A stretch of 64,000 bases of DNA from Streptomyces beihaiensis (lineage in GTDB: Bacteria; Actinomycetota; Actinomycetes; Streptomycetales; Streptomycetaceae): positions 40,265 through 104,264 of the forward strand of contig NZ_JAPHNL010000263.1 in the NCBI RefSeq assembly GCF_026274175.1, read 5' to 3'. The notes beneath the pieces are model-generated. The model had not been told where the DNA came from. It worked only from the letters and a program-made list of their open reading frames with translations, and searched no databases. Position 1 is the stretch's first letter, and every line of letters begins with the position of its first letter. Of the stretch, positions 34,924 to 42,767 are shown piece by piece. The translations under genes were made by a program, and so were the position numbers.

Positions 34924-35919
34924 TCACGCCCCGGGGAGCGCCGCGGCGCCGTCCTTGGTCACCCGCGTGGCCCCGAAGTACTCGGCGGTGTCGATGGGGT
35001 CGAACCGGATCACCGCGCCGGTGTGCGGCGCGTCGATCATGTATCCGCCGCCGACGTAGATCCCCACGTGGTGGATGGCCCGGCTGTTGTGGGGGTCGGA
35101 GGAGAAGAACACCAGGTCACCCGGCAGCAGCTCGTCCCGCCGTGGGTGCGGACCGGCGTTGTACTGGTCGTTGGCGACGCGCGGCAGCGTGATCCCGACG
35201 CTCGCGTACGCGGCCTTGGAGAGCCCCGAGCAGTCGAACCGCCCTCCCTGGTCGGCCGTCCCGTTCCCGCCCCACAGATACGGCGTGCCGAGCTTCTTCT
35301 GCGCGAAGTAGATGGCACCGGCCGCCTGTTGCGAGGGACGCACGCGCCCGACGGGCCGCGCGAAGCTCTTCTCCAGGCTCGTGATGGTCTTCACGTAGTT
35401 CTGCGTCTCGCGGTACGGCGGCACGCCGTTGTACTTGATGACGGCGTAGGCCCCCGCGTTGTACGAGGCGAGCATGTTCTTCGTCGCGTCGCCCGGCACG
35501 TCCTTCACGTACGAGGCGAGCTTGCAGTCGTACGAGGCGGCGGACGGGATGGCGTCGGCCGGGTCCCAGATGTCGGCGACCCCGTCCCCGTCGCCGTCGA
35601 CGCCGTGGGTGGCCCAGGTGCCGGGGATGAACTGGGCGATGCCGTACGCGTGGGCCGGGCTCCTGGCCTTCGGGTTGAACCCGCTCTCCTGGTACAACTG
35701 CGCGGCGAGCAGCGCCGGGTTGAGGGCGGGGCACAGGTTGCCCCACTTCCGCACGATCGACTGGTACGCGGCGGGCACCGTCCCCTCGGCGAGCCCGACG
35801 GTCCCGCCGACGCCACCCGCGAGGCTTCCGGCGGCCATGTACGTGCCGACGACGAGCAGCGTCACGAACCCGGTTCCCCCGGCCACGGCCGACCCCGCGA
35901 CGACCCACGCCTTACGCAC
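34924..35919 (-). CDS. Cell-wall hydrolase: lytic transglycosylase plus NlpC/P60
   Basis: The protein (331 residues from GTG 35919) has an N-terminal membrane anchor, an SLT domain at about 55-190 (AAQLYQESGFNPKA with catalytic Glu, AYGIAQFIPGTW) and an NlpC/P60 domain at about 210-325 (FDCSGLSKAAY with catalytic Cys, HHVGIYVGGG with His). It would cut both glycan and peptide parts of peptidoglycan. The frame is open to 36048, but GGAGG lies ten bases before GTG 35919; a TTG two codons earlier is too close. It is likely regulated with growth; no operator is visible. Confidence 0.88.
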   Translation of the reverse strand: MRKAWVVAGSAVAGGTGFVTLLVVGTYMAAGSLAGGVGGTVGLAEGTVPAAYQSIVRKWGNLCPALNPALLAAQLYQESGFNPKARSPAHAYGIAQFIPGTWATHGVDGDGDGVADIWDPADAIPSAASYDCKLASYVKDVPGDATKNMLASYNAGAYAVIKYNGVPPYRETQNYVKTITSLEKSFARPVGRVRPSQQAAGAIYFAQKKLGTPYLWGGNGTADQGGRFDCSGLSKAAYASVGITLPRVANDQYNAGPHPRRDELLPGDLVFFSSDPHNSRAIHHVGIYVGGGYMIDAPHTGAVIRFDPIDTAEYFGATRVTKDGAAALPGA

Positions 35920-36426
35920 CGTCAACCGACCTCCGCCGCCCAGGAGTCCACCGACACCGAGCCACAGTGTAAGTGGACGACTCCCGTGCGTGGCAGGTGG
36001 CGCGTCAGGGGCGCGGGAGGGGGCACCGACGGCCGGGACGGCGACCACGGTCAGGACGTACTGGTCCTGTGCGGGGGCTGGGGTCGTGGTCGAGGCCGGG
36101 GCGGGGGTCGGGGCGAGGGCGAGGCGAGGGCGAGGGCTGAGGCTGGGGGGCCGCGTGGCTCAGCCCTCCCCCTCAGAGGCTGGGCGGGCGGGCGTGGTGA
36201 CGGCTTCCAGCACGGTCAGGACGACGAGGAAGGCGACGGCGAGCGTGCCGGTCTCGGTCCCGATGGTGAGCAGCGAGCTGCCGATCGGGACAAGGCCGGC
36301 GGGAGTGTCGTCATGTCGTCACGACTCCTCACGCCCCTGAGATCCAAGGGCCCCCTGTGATCCACGGGGCCTCTGTGATCCACGGGGCCCCTGTGATCCA
36401 CGGGGTTCCTGTGATCCACGGGGCCC
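35920..36426. other. Intergenic region with a frameshifted small gene and tandem repeats
   Basis: No intact gene is supported here. The right half holds a frameshifted membrane-peptide gene (36160-36314) and the beginning of an 18-base tandem repeat. The left half (35920-36159) is G-rich with GGGGC/GGGCGAGG simple sequence and shows no gene. Confidence 0.5.
36160..36314 (-). pseudogene. Small single-pass membrane protein gene with apparent one-base deletion
   Basis: GAGGAG stands ten bases before ATG 36314. The first codons read M-T-T-L-P; then the frame must shift at the C-rich run near 36300 to give AGLVPIGSSLLTIGTETG and a hydrophobic helix (TLAVAFLVVLTVLEAV) ending at TGA 36160. Codon bias supports the second frame, which has no start of its own. 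A missing base, real or from sequencing, explains both. Restored length is about 50 residues. Confidence 0.5.
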
Positions 36427-36450
36427 CTATGACCCATGGGACCCCTCAGA
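36343..36450. repeat. Six 18-base tandem repeats
   Basis: Six units of the type TCCACGGGGCCCCTGTGA follow each other exactly every 18 bases. The two on the right overlap the 3' end of the SHOCT gene and supply its last codons and stop. The middle four are nearly identical. Copy number may vary between strains. Confidence 0.85.
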
Positions 36451-36777
36451 CCCCTGGCCGCCGGCGCCGGAAGCGGGGCCGTGGGCGGCGCGCAGTACGG
36501 CGAGCCGTCGCTTGTACTCGTCCTCGTCGATCTCCCCGCGGGCGAAGCGCTCGGCGAGCAGTTGCTCGGGCCGGGACATCGACGCCGACGGCGGTGTGGA
36601 GGGCGGCGGCACGGAGGGCGGCGGAGGGCCGGCAGCAGCCCCTCCGCCGGTCCGGGCGAGGGCGCGGAAGAGGAGGACGCCGACCGCGATGATCACGGCC
36701 CAGAACAGCACCATGCCGAACGACATCGCGAACCAGCCCCAGCCGCTGACATCGTGTCCGTGGTCGTACCAGAACAT
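36427..36777 (-). CDS. Membrane protein with C-terminal SHOCT domain
   Basis: The 116-residue protein has one N-terminal helix (WFAMSFGMVLFWAVIIAVGVLLF), a Gly/Pro-rich linker and a SHOCT motif (LLAERFARGEIDEDEYKRRLAVL) that usually mediates oligomerisation. ATG 36777 follows GAGGG at fair spacing; a GTG at 36789 lacks a ribosome site. The C-terminal GSEGSHGS is encoded inside an 18-base tandem repeat. Confidence 0.8.
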   Translation of the reverse strand: MFWYDHGHDVSGWGWFAMSFGMVLFWAVIIAVGVLLFRALARTGGGAAAGPPPPSVPPPSTPPSASMSRPEQLLAERFARGEIDEDEYKRRLAVLRAAHGPASGAGGQGSEGSHGS

Positions 36778-37022
36778 CACGGCCCTCACTCCCTCACGGG
36801 CTCACAGGCTCCCCCGTTCCCTTGCCTCCACGATGTCGCCGACGCGGCCGGACGTCATGGGCCGAAGAGGTCAGGTCACCCGGGTCGTGCGGCCCTACGG
36901 CGCGCCGTCCGAGGGCGGCGTCGACGCGTGCCGCCTCTCCCGGGCCTGCCCCGCGGCGAGGGACGCGGGTGACGCTCGCGAAGGTCGCCGCCAACCACGG
37001 CGCGCTCCTCAGGAGCGTCCGC

Positions 37023-37868
37023 TCACGCCTTCCACAGCGCGGCAACGGCCTCGGCCGCGCCCCGCCCCTGGGCGAAACCGGCATGCCCCGCGGGTGTCCG
37101 GCTGGCGGGCGACAGGGGATCGTCACCGAAGGCGGCGAGGGAGGCGGCGTCCGGCGTGATGACCTCGACGCGGCCGCCGCTCGCGACGATCGACGCGACA
37201 TCGGCGTCGAGCACGGGGTCGGGCATGGGAGCGACGACGAGGGTGCGGGCGTGGTGCGGAAGGAGATCAAGATTGGTGAAGGACCGCACACCGCCGTCGA
37301 GATACCGCTCGCCGTCGATGGTCACGGAAGGCCAGACACCGGGAATGGCACAACTGGCGCCGACCGCGTCGACGAGCGCCACCCCGGCCTCACGATCGAA
37401 GACGCGGGTCTCACCGGTAACGGCGTTGACGGCCACGACGGACAACGACAGATCCCCTTCGGGCCAACGGTGAGACGGCAACCGCCCCTCGACGACAGCC
37501 CGTCGCTCGCCCTCGCTCACGGTCTTGGCGGCCAGCCCCATCTCCCCCATCCGCCGCAACCGCTCCACGGGATCGCTCACCTCCGCGTCGACCTTCTCCC
37601 CGAACGCGAACACCTCGGCGAGGGCCCCCTCCCGCGGTTCGAGCTCCGCCCGCTGCAGCGCGGGATCGACCTGGGCGCGGAGCAGCTCCGGCAACTCCAC
37701 GCCACTCGCGATCTGCGCGGCCACCACGGACCCGGCGGAGGTCCCGAGCAGAGAGTCGGCCCGCCTGACATCGACCCCACCCTCGGCAAGCCCGGCCACG
37801 ACCCCGGTCGCCCACGCGATACCGGCGACGCCGCCACCCCCTACGACAAGCGCACGATCCTTCGACAC
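37023..37868 (-). CDS. Patatin-like phospholipase
   Basis: The 281-residue protein has the patatin oxyanion loop GGGGVAG, the nucleophile GTSAGS and the catalytic Asp in DGG (YLDGGVRSF), giving a Ser-Asp dyad. It hydrolyses acyl esters of lipids in the cytoplasm (no signal peptide). GTG 37868 was chosen because AAAGGGGG precedes it by eight bases; ATG 37892 lacks such a site. It is divergent from the VOC gene. Confidence 0.87.
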   Translation of the reverse strand: MSKDRALVVGGGGVAGIAWATGVVAGLAEGGVDVRRADSLLGTSAGSVVAAQIASGVELPELLRAQVDPALQRAELEPREGALAEVFAFGEKVDAEVSDPVERLRRMGEMGLAAKTVSEGERRAVVEGRLPSHRWPEGDLSLSVVAVNAVTGETRVFDREAGVALVDAVGASCAIPGVWPSVTIDGERYLDGGVRSFTNLDLLPHHARTLVVAPMPDPVLDADVASIVASGGRVEVITPDAASLAAFGDDPLSPASRTPAGHAGFAQGRGAAEAVAALWKA

Positions 37869-37993
37869 GTCGTCAACCCCCTTTGCCGGCACCGGACATC
37901 ATCACTGACCATGCCAATCCCCGGGGACACATGGGTATTCCCACGGCGCGGTTGCCCCGGCCCTCGGAGAGCGGGTGGATAGGTTGACCGGGC

Positions 37994-38359
37994 ATGGACG
38001 TCCTCTTCATCACGAGCGTGGCGGCGGTCGTCGCCGACCCGCCGCAGAGCCGCAAGCTGTTCATCGAGGCGCTCGGCCTCCCCTTGGAGGGGGAAGGCGA
38101 CGACGGCTACTACTCCAGCGGCAACATCCCCGGCAGCGAGCACTTCGGTCTGTGGCCGCTCTCGCAGGCGGCCGAGGCATGCTTCGGCGCGCCCCAGTGG
38201 CCCGCCGACCGGGTGGTTCCACAGGCATCGATCGAGTTCGAGGTGGCGGGCCCGGAAGCCGTCACAGCCGCCGCTGCCGAGCTTCAGCGCGGGGGCTTCG
38301 AACTGGCCCACCAAGCCCGCACCGTCCCGTCCCGCCCCGTCCTCATACACCGACTCTGA
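37994..38359 (+). CDS. VOC (glyoxalase/bleomycin-resistance) family protein
   Basis: The 121-residue protein has the beta-alpha-beta-beta-beta VOC pattern: ITSVAAVVADPPQSRKLFIEALGLPL, FGLWPLSQAAEACFG and a second half with ASIEFEV and AAAAELQRGGFEL. Metal ligands are not clearly conserved, so it may be a binding rather than catalytic member. Its stop lies inside a 6-base tandem repeat that runs up to the transporter gene. Confidence 0.75.
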   Translation: MDVLFITSVAAVVADPPQSRKLFIEALGLPLEGEGDDGYYSSGNIPGSEHFGLWPLSQAAEACFGAPQWPADRVVPQASIEFEVAGPEAVTAAAAELQRGGFELAHQARTVPSRPVLIHRL

Positions 38360-38390
38360 CTCCGACTCTGACTCTGACTCTGACTCTGAC
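38352..38390 (+). repeat. Hexanucleotide tandem repeat (GACTCT) before the exporter gene
   Basis: Six and a half copies of GACTCT, one with a single change, fill the space between the VOC coding end and the GAGGAG ribosome site of the next gene. The VOC stop codon is formed within it. Confidence 0.9.
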
Positions 38391-38401
38391 GAGGAGTGTC
38401 C

Positions 38402-39928
38402 GTGGCCACCGAGAACTCCCATGGGGCGCACCCTCCGGGCGACGACCGCCTCGGCCGCGACGTATGGATTCCGGCCATGGTGGTCGTGGCGGGACTCATC
38501 ATGGCGATCCTGGACACGACCATCGTCAACGTCGCGCTCGACACCCTCGGCCGCGACCTCGACACCCCGCTCGCCACGGTCCAGTGGGTGACCACCGGCT
38601 ACCTGCTCGCCCTGGCCGTCGTGATCCCCGTCAGCGGATGGTCGATGGACCGTTTCGGCGCGCGGCGGGTCTGGATGGCCTCCATCGCCCTCTTCGTCTG
38701 CGGATCGGCTCTGGCCGGACTCGCCTGGAACATCACCGCCCTGATCGTCTTCCGCATCCTGCAAGGCATGGGCGGCGGCATGCTGCAACCGGTCGGCCAG
38801 GCCATCCTGGTCCGCGCGGCGGGTCCTCACCGCATAGGACGGGTGATGTCCGTGATCGGCGTACCCATGCTGCTCGGCCCGGTCCTCGGCCCGGTGCTCG
38901 GCGGGTGGCTGGTCCAGGACGTCGGCTGGCGCTGGATCTTCTACGTGAACGTGCCCATCGGCGCCGCGGCACTCCTGCTCGCCTGGCGCCTGCTGCCACG
39001 CGCCGCGGCGGCCCGCCGCGCGGGAGACGCGGCGGGCCCGGGAGGCGCGGCCCCGGCGGGCCGCCTGGACGTACGCGGGGCGGTACTTCTCTCGGTGGGC
39101 CTTGCGCTCCTGGTCTACGGCCTGTCCACGGCGGGCCGGAGCGGCGGCTTCATCGGCTGGGACACGGACAGCTGGATCGCGGCCGGGCTCGTCCTCATCA
39201 CCGCGTTCTGTCTGCACAGCGTCCGCAAGGGCCCGGACGCGGTCATCGACGTAGGGCTGTACGGGGACCGTACGTTCACGGCCGCCTCGATCACGGGCTT
39301 CGTGATCGGCATGGCCCTGTTCGGCGGAATGCTGCTCCTCCCCCTCTACTACCAGGTCGTACGCGGCGAGGGCGCGCTGACCGCCGGACTCCTGCTCGCC
39401 CCGCAGGGGCTCGGCGCGGCCATGGCCATGCCGGTGGCCGGCCGCCTGACGGACCGGCTCGGCGCGGGCCGGGTCGTACCGGTGGGCCTGACACTGGCAT
39501 TGCTGGGCACGTTCGCGTACACCCAGGTCACGGCGGACACCCCGTACGCGCTGTTGGGCGGCGCCCTGTTCGTACGGGGCATGGGTCTGGGCGCGACGAT
39601 GATGCCGACCACGGCGGCGGCGTACGCGACACTGAGCCGGGCCGTCGTCCCGCGCGCGACGAGCGCCCTGACCATCGTGCGCCAGATCGGCGGCTCCTTC
39701 GGCAGCGCGCTGCTTGCGGTGATCCTGTCCCAGCGCATCCAGGCCGAGTTGCACACCCCCGGCGGAACGACCCGCGTCGGCTCGATCCCCCCGGCACTGC
39801 GTGAACGCGCGGCCCCTCTCCTCGCCACGGCCTTCGCCCAGACCTTCTGGGTGGCCTTCGCCCTGACGGCACTGGTGTTCCTCCCGGCCCTACTCCTGCC
39901 CCGCCACCCCAGTGGAGCCGCCGGATAG
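38402..39928 (+). CDS. MFS multidrug exporter, DHA2 (14-helix) family
   Basis: The 508-residue protein has the DHA2 signature LDTTIVNVAL in helix 1, GWSMDRFGARRVWMASI between helices 2 and 3, the antiporter motif GPVLGPVLGG in helix 5, and about 14 helices. It exports drugs using the proton gradient. GTG 38402 is five bases after GAGGAG; GTG 38396 overlaps that site. It may be co-transcribed with the VOC gene 43 bases upstream; the hexanucleotide repeat lies between. Confidence 0.9.
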   Translation: MATENSHGAHPPGDDRLGRDVWIPAMVVVAGLIMAILDTTIVNVALDTLGRDLDTPLATVQWVTTGYLLALAVVIPVSGWSMDRFGARRVWMASIALFVCGSALAGLAWNITALIVFRILQGMGGGMLQPVGQAILVRAAGPHRIGRVMSVIGVPMLLGPVLGPVLGGWLVQDVGWRWIFYVNVPIGAAALLLAWRLLPRAAAARRAGDAAGPGGAAPAGRLDVRGAVLLSVGLALLVYGLSTAGRSGGFIGWDTDSWIAAGLVLITAFCLHSVRKGPDAVIDVGLYGDRTFTAASITGFVIGMALFGGMLLLPLYYQVVRGEGALTAGLLLAPQGLGAAMAMPVAGRLTDRLGAGRVVPVGLTLALLGTFAYTQVTADTPYALLGGALFVRGMGLGATMMPTTAAAYATLSRAVVPRATSALTIVRQIGGSFGSALLAVILSQRIQAELHTPGGTTRVGSIPPALRERAAPLLATAFAQTFWVAFALTALVFLPALLLPRHPSGAAG

Positions 39929-40501
39929 GCTCACCCGGGTGGTAACCCCCGCAGACTGATGTTCCTCGCTCTCGCCGTGAACGGGCCCACGGCGCCCGTT
40001 CACGGTGCCGGGCAAGCCGTCCGGGAGCGGGATCATGTCGCCGCCCAGGAAATCGTCCTGGAGCTCGGTGAGCCGGGCCTCCGCGGCCTTGGGGAGGGGG
40101 CCGTACTCGACGGTCACGCGCTGGCCCGTGGACACCTTGTTGTCTCCGCCGTCGCCGTCCTCGCCGCCGTCGCTGTCGTCATGGCTCGTGTAGTCACTGG
40201 CGACGGAGACCTCTCAGCGTCCGGTCGGCCGCTCGGGTGCCGGTGCCGTCTCCGAACCACTACGCGAACCGTGGCCACCGCCACCGAGGGCCTCGTCACC
40301 GAGGAACCCCGGCCCGCTGCTCTCTTCCCACGCGCCCCAGCAGTAGCGGTCCTTGGGCCACGGCCACGTGCCCGCCTCCCACGTGCCGAGCCCGGTGCCC
40401 GCGAGCGCGAGCACCAGCGCGGATATCAGCAGCAACCGGCCGCGCCTGCTGCGCGGCAGCGCCCGACCCAGCCGCCCGCGCGCATCGGGCTTCTCGGTCA
40501 C
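39890..40501 (-). pseudogene. Membrane-anchored hypothetical protein gene split by an in-frame TGA
   Basis: From ATG 40501 the frame encodes an Arg-rich start, one helix (LLLISALVLALAGTGLGTW), then YCWGAWEESSGPGFLGDEAL, and stops at TGA 40214-40216 after ERPTGR. The same frame continues at once with EVSVASDYTSHDDSD and QRVTVEYGPLPKAAEARL to about 40000, keeping family-like sequence and codon bias. The TGA stands where a Cys (TGC) would be expected. Beyond PLPDGLPGTVNGRRG the sequence diverges at a hairpin, so the 3' end is probably lost too. I regard it as an inactivated member of a Streptomyces membrane-protein family of unknown function. Confidence 0.65.
39975..40005. terminator. Hairpin after the MFS exporter gene
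   Basis: Twelve-base arms CCGTGAACGGGC (39975-39986) and GCCCGTTCACGG (39994-40005) with a 7-base loop lie 46 bases after the exporter stop and inside the remains of the opposite-strand pseudogene, so the hairpin can stop transcription from either side. Confidence 0.65.
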
Positions 40502-40666
40502 CTCGGGCGCCGCTGGCTTCTCAGGCTTCTCGCCTATCTCACTTACCCCGTGTTCCCCGTGCCCCCCGTGTCCCCCTCCGGCGCAGGAGCGTAGTCACGA
40601 CTACGAGCCGACCTCCACAAAATCCGTTGGGCGGACCACGGCACCCCTGCTACTTTCAGGGAGGCC

Positions 40667-40747
40667 GTGCGAGAGAACGAGGAGGTGGTACCCGTGAACG
40701 CAGTATCGACATGGGTGCTCTCCTCCGGGATCACGGTCGGGCGATAG
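40667..40747 (+). CDS. Possible 26-residue leader peptide
   Basis: A short frame from GTG 40667 to TAG 40747 follows CAGGGAGGC, a good ribosome site, and encodes NAVSTWVLSSGITVGR at its end. It lies 47 bases before the hydrolase start. It may be a translated leader or an accident. There is no amino-acid run that would suggest attenuation. Confidence 0.25.
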   Translation: MRENEEVVPVNAVSTWVLSSGITVGR

Positions 40748-40794
40748 GTCGTCGTCCGGGAGCGCCGTCAACAGCACTCCCGAAAGGCACGACG

Positions 40795-41547
40795 ATGCCC
40801 CTTCACTTCACTTCCGAACAGCGCCTAGACGACAACGTCCTCGAACGCGAATTCACCCTCGGCGAGATCCCTGGCATCCTGTGGACGCCTGAATCCGCAT
40901 CCTCATCCACACCCAGCCCGGCGCCGCTGATCCTGCTCGGCCACCCGCCCCTCGGGCTGCGCGGGATGCACCCCCGACTGGTGGCCCGGGCCAAGCGCGC
41001 CGCGGCGGACGGCTTCGCCACAGCCACCATCGAGCTCCCCGGCAGCGGCGACCGGCCCCGCCTGGCCGCCCTCGAGCAGGCCCGCGCCGACCTGCGCCAC
41101 GCCATGCAGTCCGGCGAACCGGTCAGCGACGAGATCACCGAGGCCGTCGTCCTCCCGCTCGTCGACAAGGCGGTCCCGGAATGGCAAGCCACCCTGGACG
41201 CCCTGCTCTCGCTACCCGAGATCGGTGGCCCGGTCGGCTACTCGGGCGGAGTGATCTCCATCGGCATCCGGCTGGCGGTGGCCGACCCACGCATCGCGGC
41301 CGCCGGGCTCTTCGCCGGCAGCCTCGTACCTCGCGCCATGTTCGAGGAGGCCCGCCGGGTCACCATTCCGCTGCACGTCCTGCTGCAGTGGGACGACGAA
41401 GGGAACGACCGGCAGGCGGCCCTGGACCTCTTCGACGCCTTCGGCTCCAAGGAGAAGACACTGCACGCCAACATGGGCGGGCACACCGGCGTCCCGCAGT
41501 CCGCGGGAGAGGACGCGGCCCGCTTCTTCACCCGCCACCTGAGGTGA
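40795..41547 (+). CDS. Alpha/beta hydrolase (dienelactone-hydrolase-like)
   Basis: The 250-residue protein has an oxyanion segment LILLGHPPLGLRG, an elbow at VGYSGGVISIG (Ser in GYSGG), an Asp in LLQWDDEGND and His in NMGGHTGVP, consistent with an alpha/beta hydrolase triad. It resembles dienelactone-hydrolase or FrsA-like proteins. ATG 40795 follows GAAAGG. Substrate unknown. An 18-base perfect inverted repeat follows it. Confidence 0.8.
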   Translation: MPLHFTSEQRLDDNVLEREFTLGEIPGILWTPESASSSTPSPAPLILLGHPPLGLRGMHPRLVARAKRAAADGFATATIELPGSGDRPRLAALEQARADLRHAMQSGEPVSDEITEAVVLPLVDKAVPEWQATLDALLSLPEIGGPVGYSGGVISIGIRLAVADPRIAAAGLFAGSLVPRAMFEEARRVTIPLHVLLQWDDEGNDRQAALDLFDAFGSKEKTLHANMGGHTGVPQSAGEDAARFFTRHLR

Positions 41548-41625
41548 GACCGGACAGTCGGGCCACCAGTTGTTGGTAGGCGGTAGACGGTGGGCGGTGT
41601 CGGTCCGGATGCCGCTCATCGAGTT

Positions 41626-41663
41626 CAGGTCCTGCCCCGACCGGTCGGTCGGGGCAGGACCTG
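41626..41663. terminator. Perfect 18-base-arm inverted repeat
   Basis: Arms at 41626-41643 (beginning CAGGTCCTGCC) and 41646-41663 (ending GGCAGGACCTG) are perfectly complementary with a two-base centre. It lies 78 bases after the hydrolase stop. A terminator is likely, although the arm length is unusually long and it could be a mobile-element trace. Confidence 0.55.
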
Positions 41664-41744
41664 CCCACGCTCCGCATCGCCGGGCGGTACGCCGCCACCC
41701 ACTGCACCCATGACACCGTCATGCGGAAAACCCCGACCGGGATC

Positions 41745-42025
41745 TCAGCCATCGAGGGGAGACCCGAGACCCATCCCCCTCAACGTCTCGTCGATCTCCT
41801 CATCACTCAGTGCCGGTCCTCCGAGATCCGGAAGATCCAGGTCCCCCATCGAATCGGTCCTGAACGGAAAGGCGGGCCCGCCCACCTGGGTGCCACGCGG
41901 AACGATGTCCCCGATGGGCACACCGTCCTTGGTGATGGTCACCGTCTCCCCGGCGGCAACCCGGGCCATGATCCGCGAGTCTGCTGACTGAGCTCCCACA
42001 CCGGAATCTCGCAGTTCGTACCCAT
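41745..42025 (-). pseudogene. Phd/YefM-type antitoxin gene with apparent frameshift
   Basis: ATG 42025 starts MGTNCEIPVWELSQQT, the normal beginning of a Phd-type antitoxin, and then loses the frame at about 41978. A one-base shift continues with SRIMARVAAGETVTITKDGVPIGDIVPRG, the rest of the conserved DNA-binding half, and an acidic toxin-binding tail ending GSPLDG. The second frame has only a GTG start inside the gene. No PIN or RelE toxin follows on the same strand in 41548-41745. It is a decayed or mis-sequenced antitoxin without partner. Confidence 0.65.
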
Positions 42026-42060
42026 ATCAGCAACACGTTACGCGTTCCGCATCCTCACCC

Positions 42061-42525
42061 TCAGCCCCTCCCCCGCCACCCGCGACCACCACACTCGGCC
42101 CACAGCAACTTCCCGCCCCGCCGATCCGGGAACGCGTACGCCCCCCAGTCCTCGGCATAAGCCCGTACGAGAAACAGCCCCCGCCCACCCTCAGCACAAG
42201 CATCGGCAGCGGGCCCACCCCGCCGGAACCCAGGCGGAACCTCCGGCTCCCCGTCCCACACAGCCACACGTACGCGCCGCGGATCGACAGGCGCGGGCCC
42301 GAGCCGCAGGGCGTACGGACCGGCGGTGTGGAGATGGGCGTTGGTCAGCAACTCCGACGCCAACAGCTCGGCGTCATCGGCCAGTTCCGCCCGCCCGTGC
42401 GCCTCAAGGATGAGGCGGAGCGTGGCACGGGCGATACCGGGGGCACGGGGGTCATGAGGCAACTGAAGGGTGTACGTGCCCGGAACCGGGACGGGGATGG
42501 AGGGGAGCAGGGATACGGTGGTCAC
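42061..42525 (-). CDS. RsbW-like ATP-binding (GHKL) regulatory protein
   Basis: The 154-residue protein has the histidine-kinase-like ATPase fold of anti-sigma factors: IARATLRLILEAHGR, ELLASELLTNAHLHTAGP (N box with Asn), VAVWDGEPEVPP and GGRGLFLVRAYAEDWG (G box). Such proteins bind a partner anti-anti-sigma or DNA-binding protein. GTG start 42525. It is divergent from an XRE/DUF397 pair, a combination seen many times in Streptomyces chromosomes in relation to development. Confidence 0.85.
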   Translation of the reverse strand: MTTVSLLPSIPVPVPGTYTLQLPHDPRAPGIARATLRLILEAHGRAELADDAELLASELLTNAHLHTAGPYALRLGPAPVDPRRVRVAVWDGEPEVPPGFRRGGPAADACAEGGRGLFLVRAYAEDWGAYAFPDRRGGKLLWAECGGRGWRGRG

Positions 42526-42767
42526 CGAAGTCTCCGTTTGACTGGGCGAGTTGGCATCGCCGAGCGAGATTGAGGTGAGCTGGACTGCCGGGGCGTACGA
42601 CCCCCGGCCGGTACCCAGTGACCAGGCCGCTCCGTCGAGCGGGGTGCTTCTGGGTGATGGCGCCGGAAGTGAAGGTAGTGGATGCGGATATATTATTCAC
42701 CCGAATCCGCTCAATACTTGCTTCTTTCGCCTGTGTGGGTGACTCAACAGCACGGAGGTACGACCAG

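Noticed and set aside
34756-36360. Plus-strand frame opposite the NlpC/P60 gene
   Set aside because: The minus strand has a complete two-domain wall hydrolase; the plus frame has none.
36343-36450. The 18-base repeats as a CRISPR array
   Set aside because: The units are directly adjacent with no spacers and no cas genes are present.
37841-39754. Minus-strand frame of about 637 codons opposite the MFS exporter
   Set aside because: Shadow of the exporter; it also reads through the VOC gene and the hexanucleotide repeat, which gives a Ser/Glu run.
40214-40216. TGA as a selenocysteine codon
   Set aside because: No SECIS-like hairpin was recognised directly after it, and the 3' end of the gene is damaged as well, so a nonsense mutation is simpler.
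41528-41752. Minus-strand 74-codon frame after the antitoxin as its toxin
   Set aside because: It overlaps the antitoxin stop as a toxin would, but has no PIN, RelE or Fic residues and runs through the 18-base inverted repeat.
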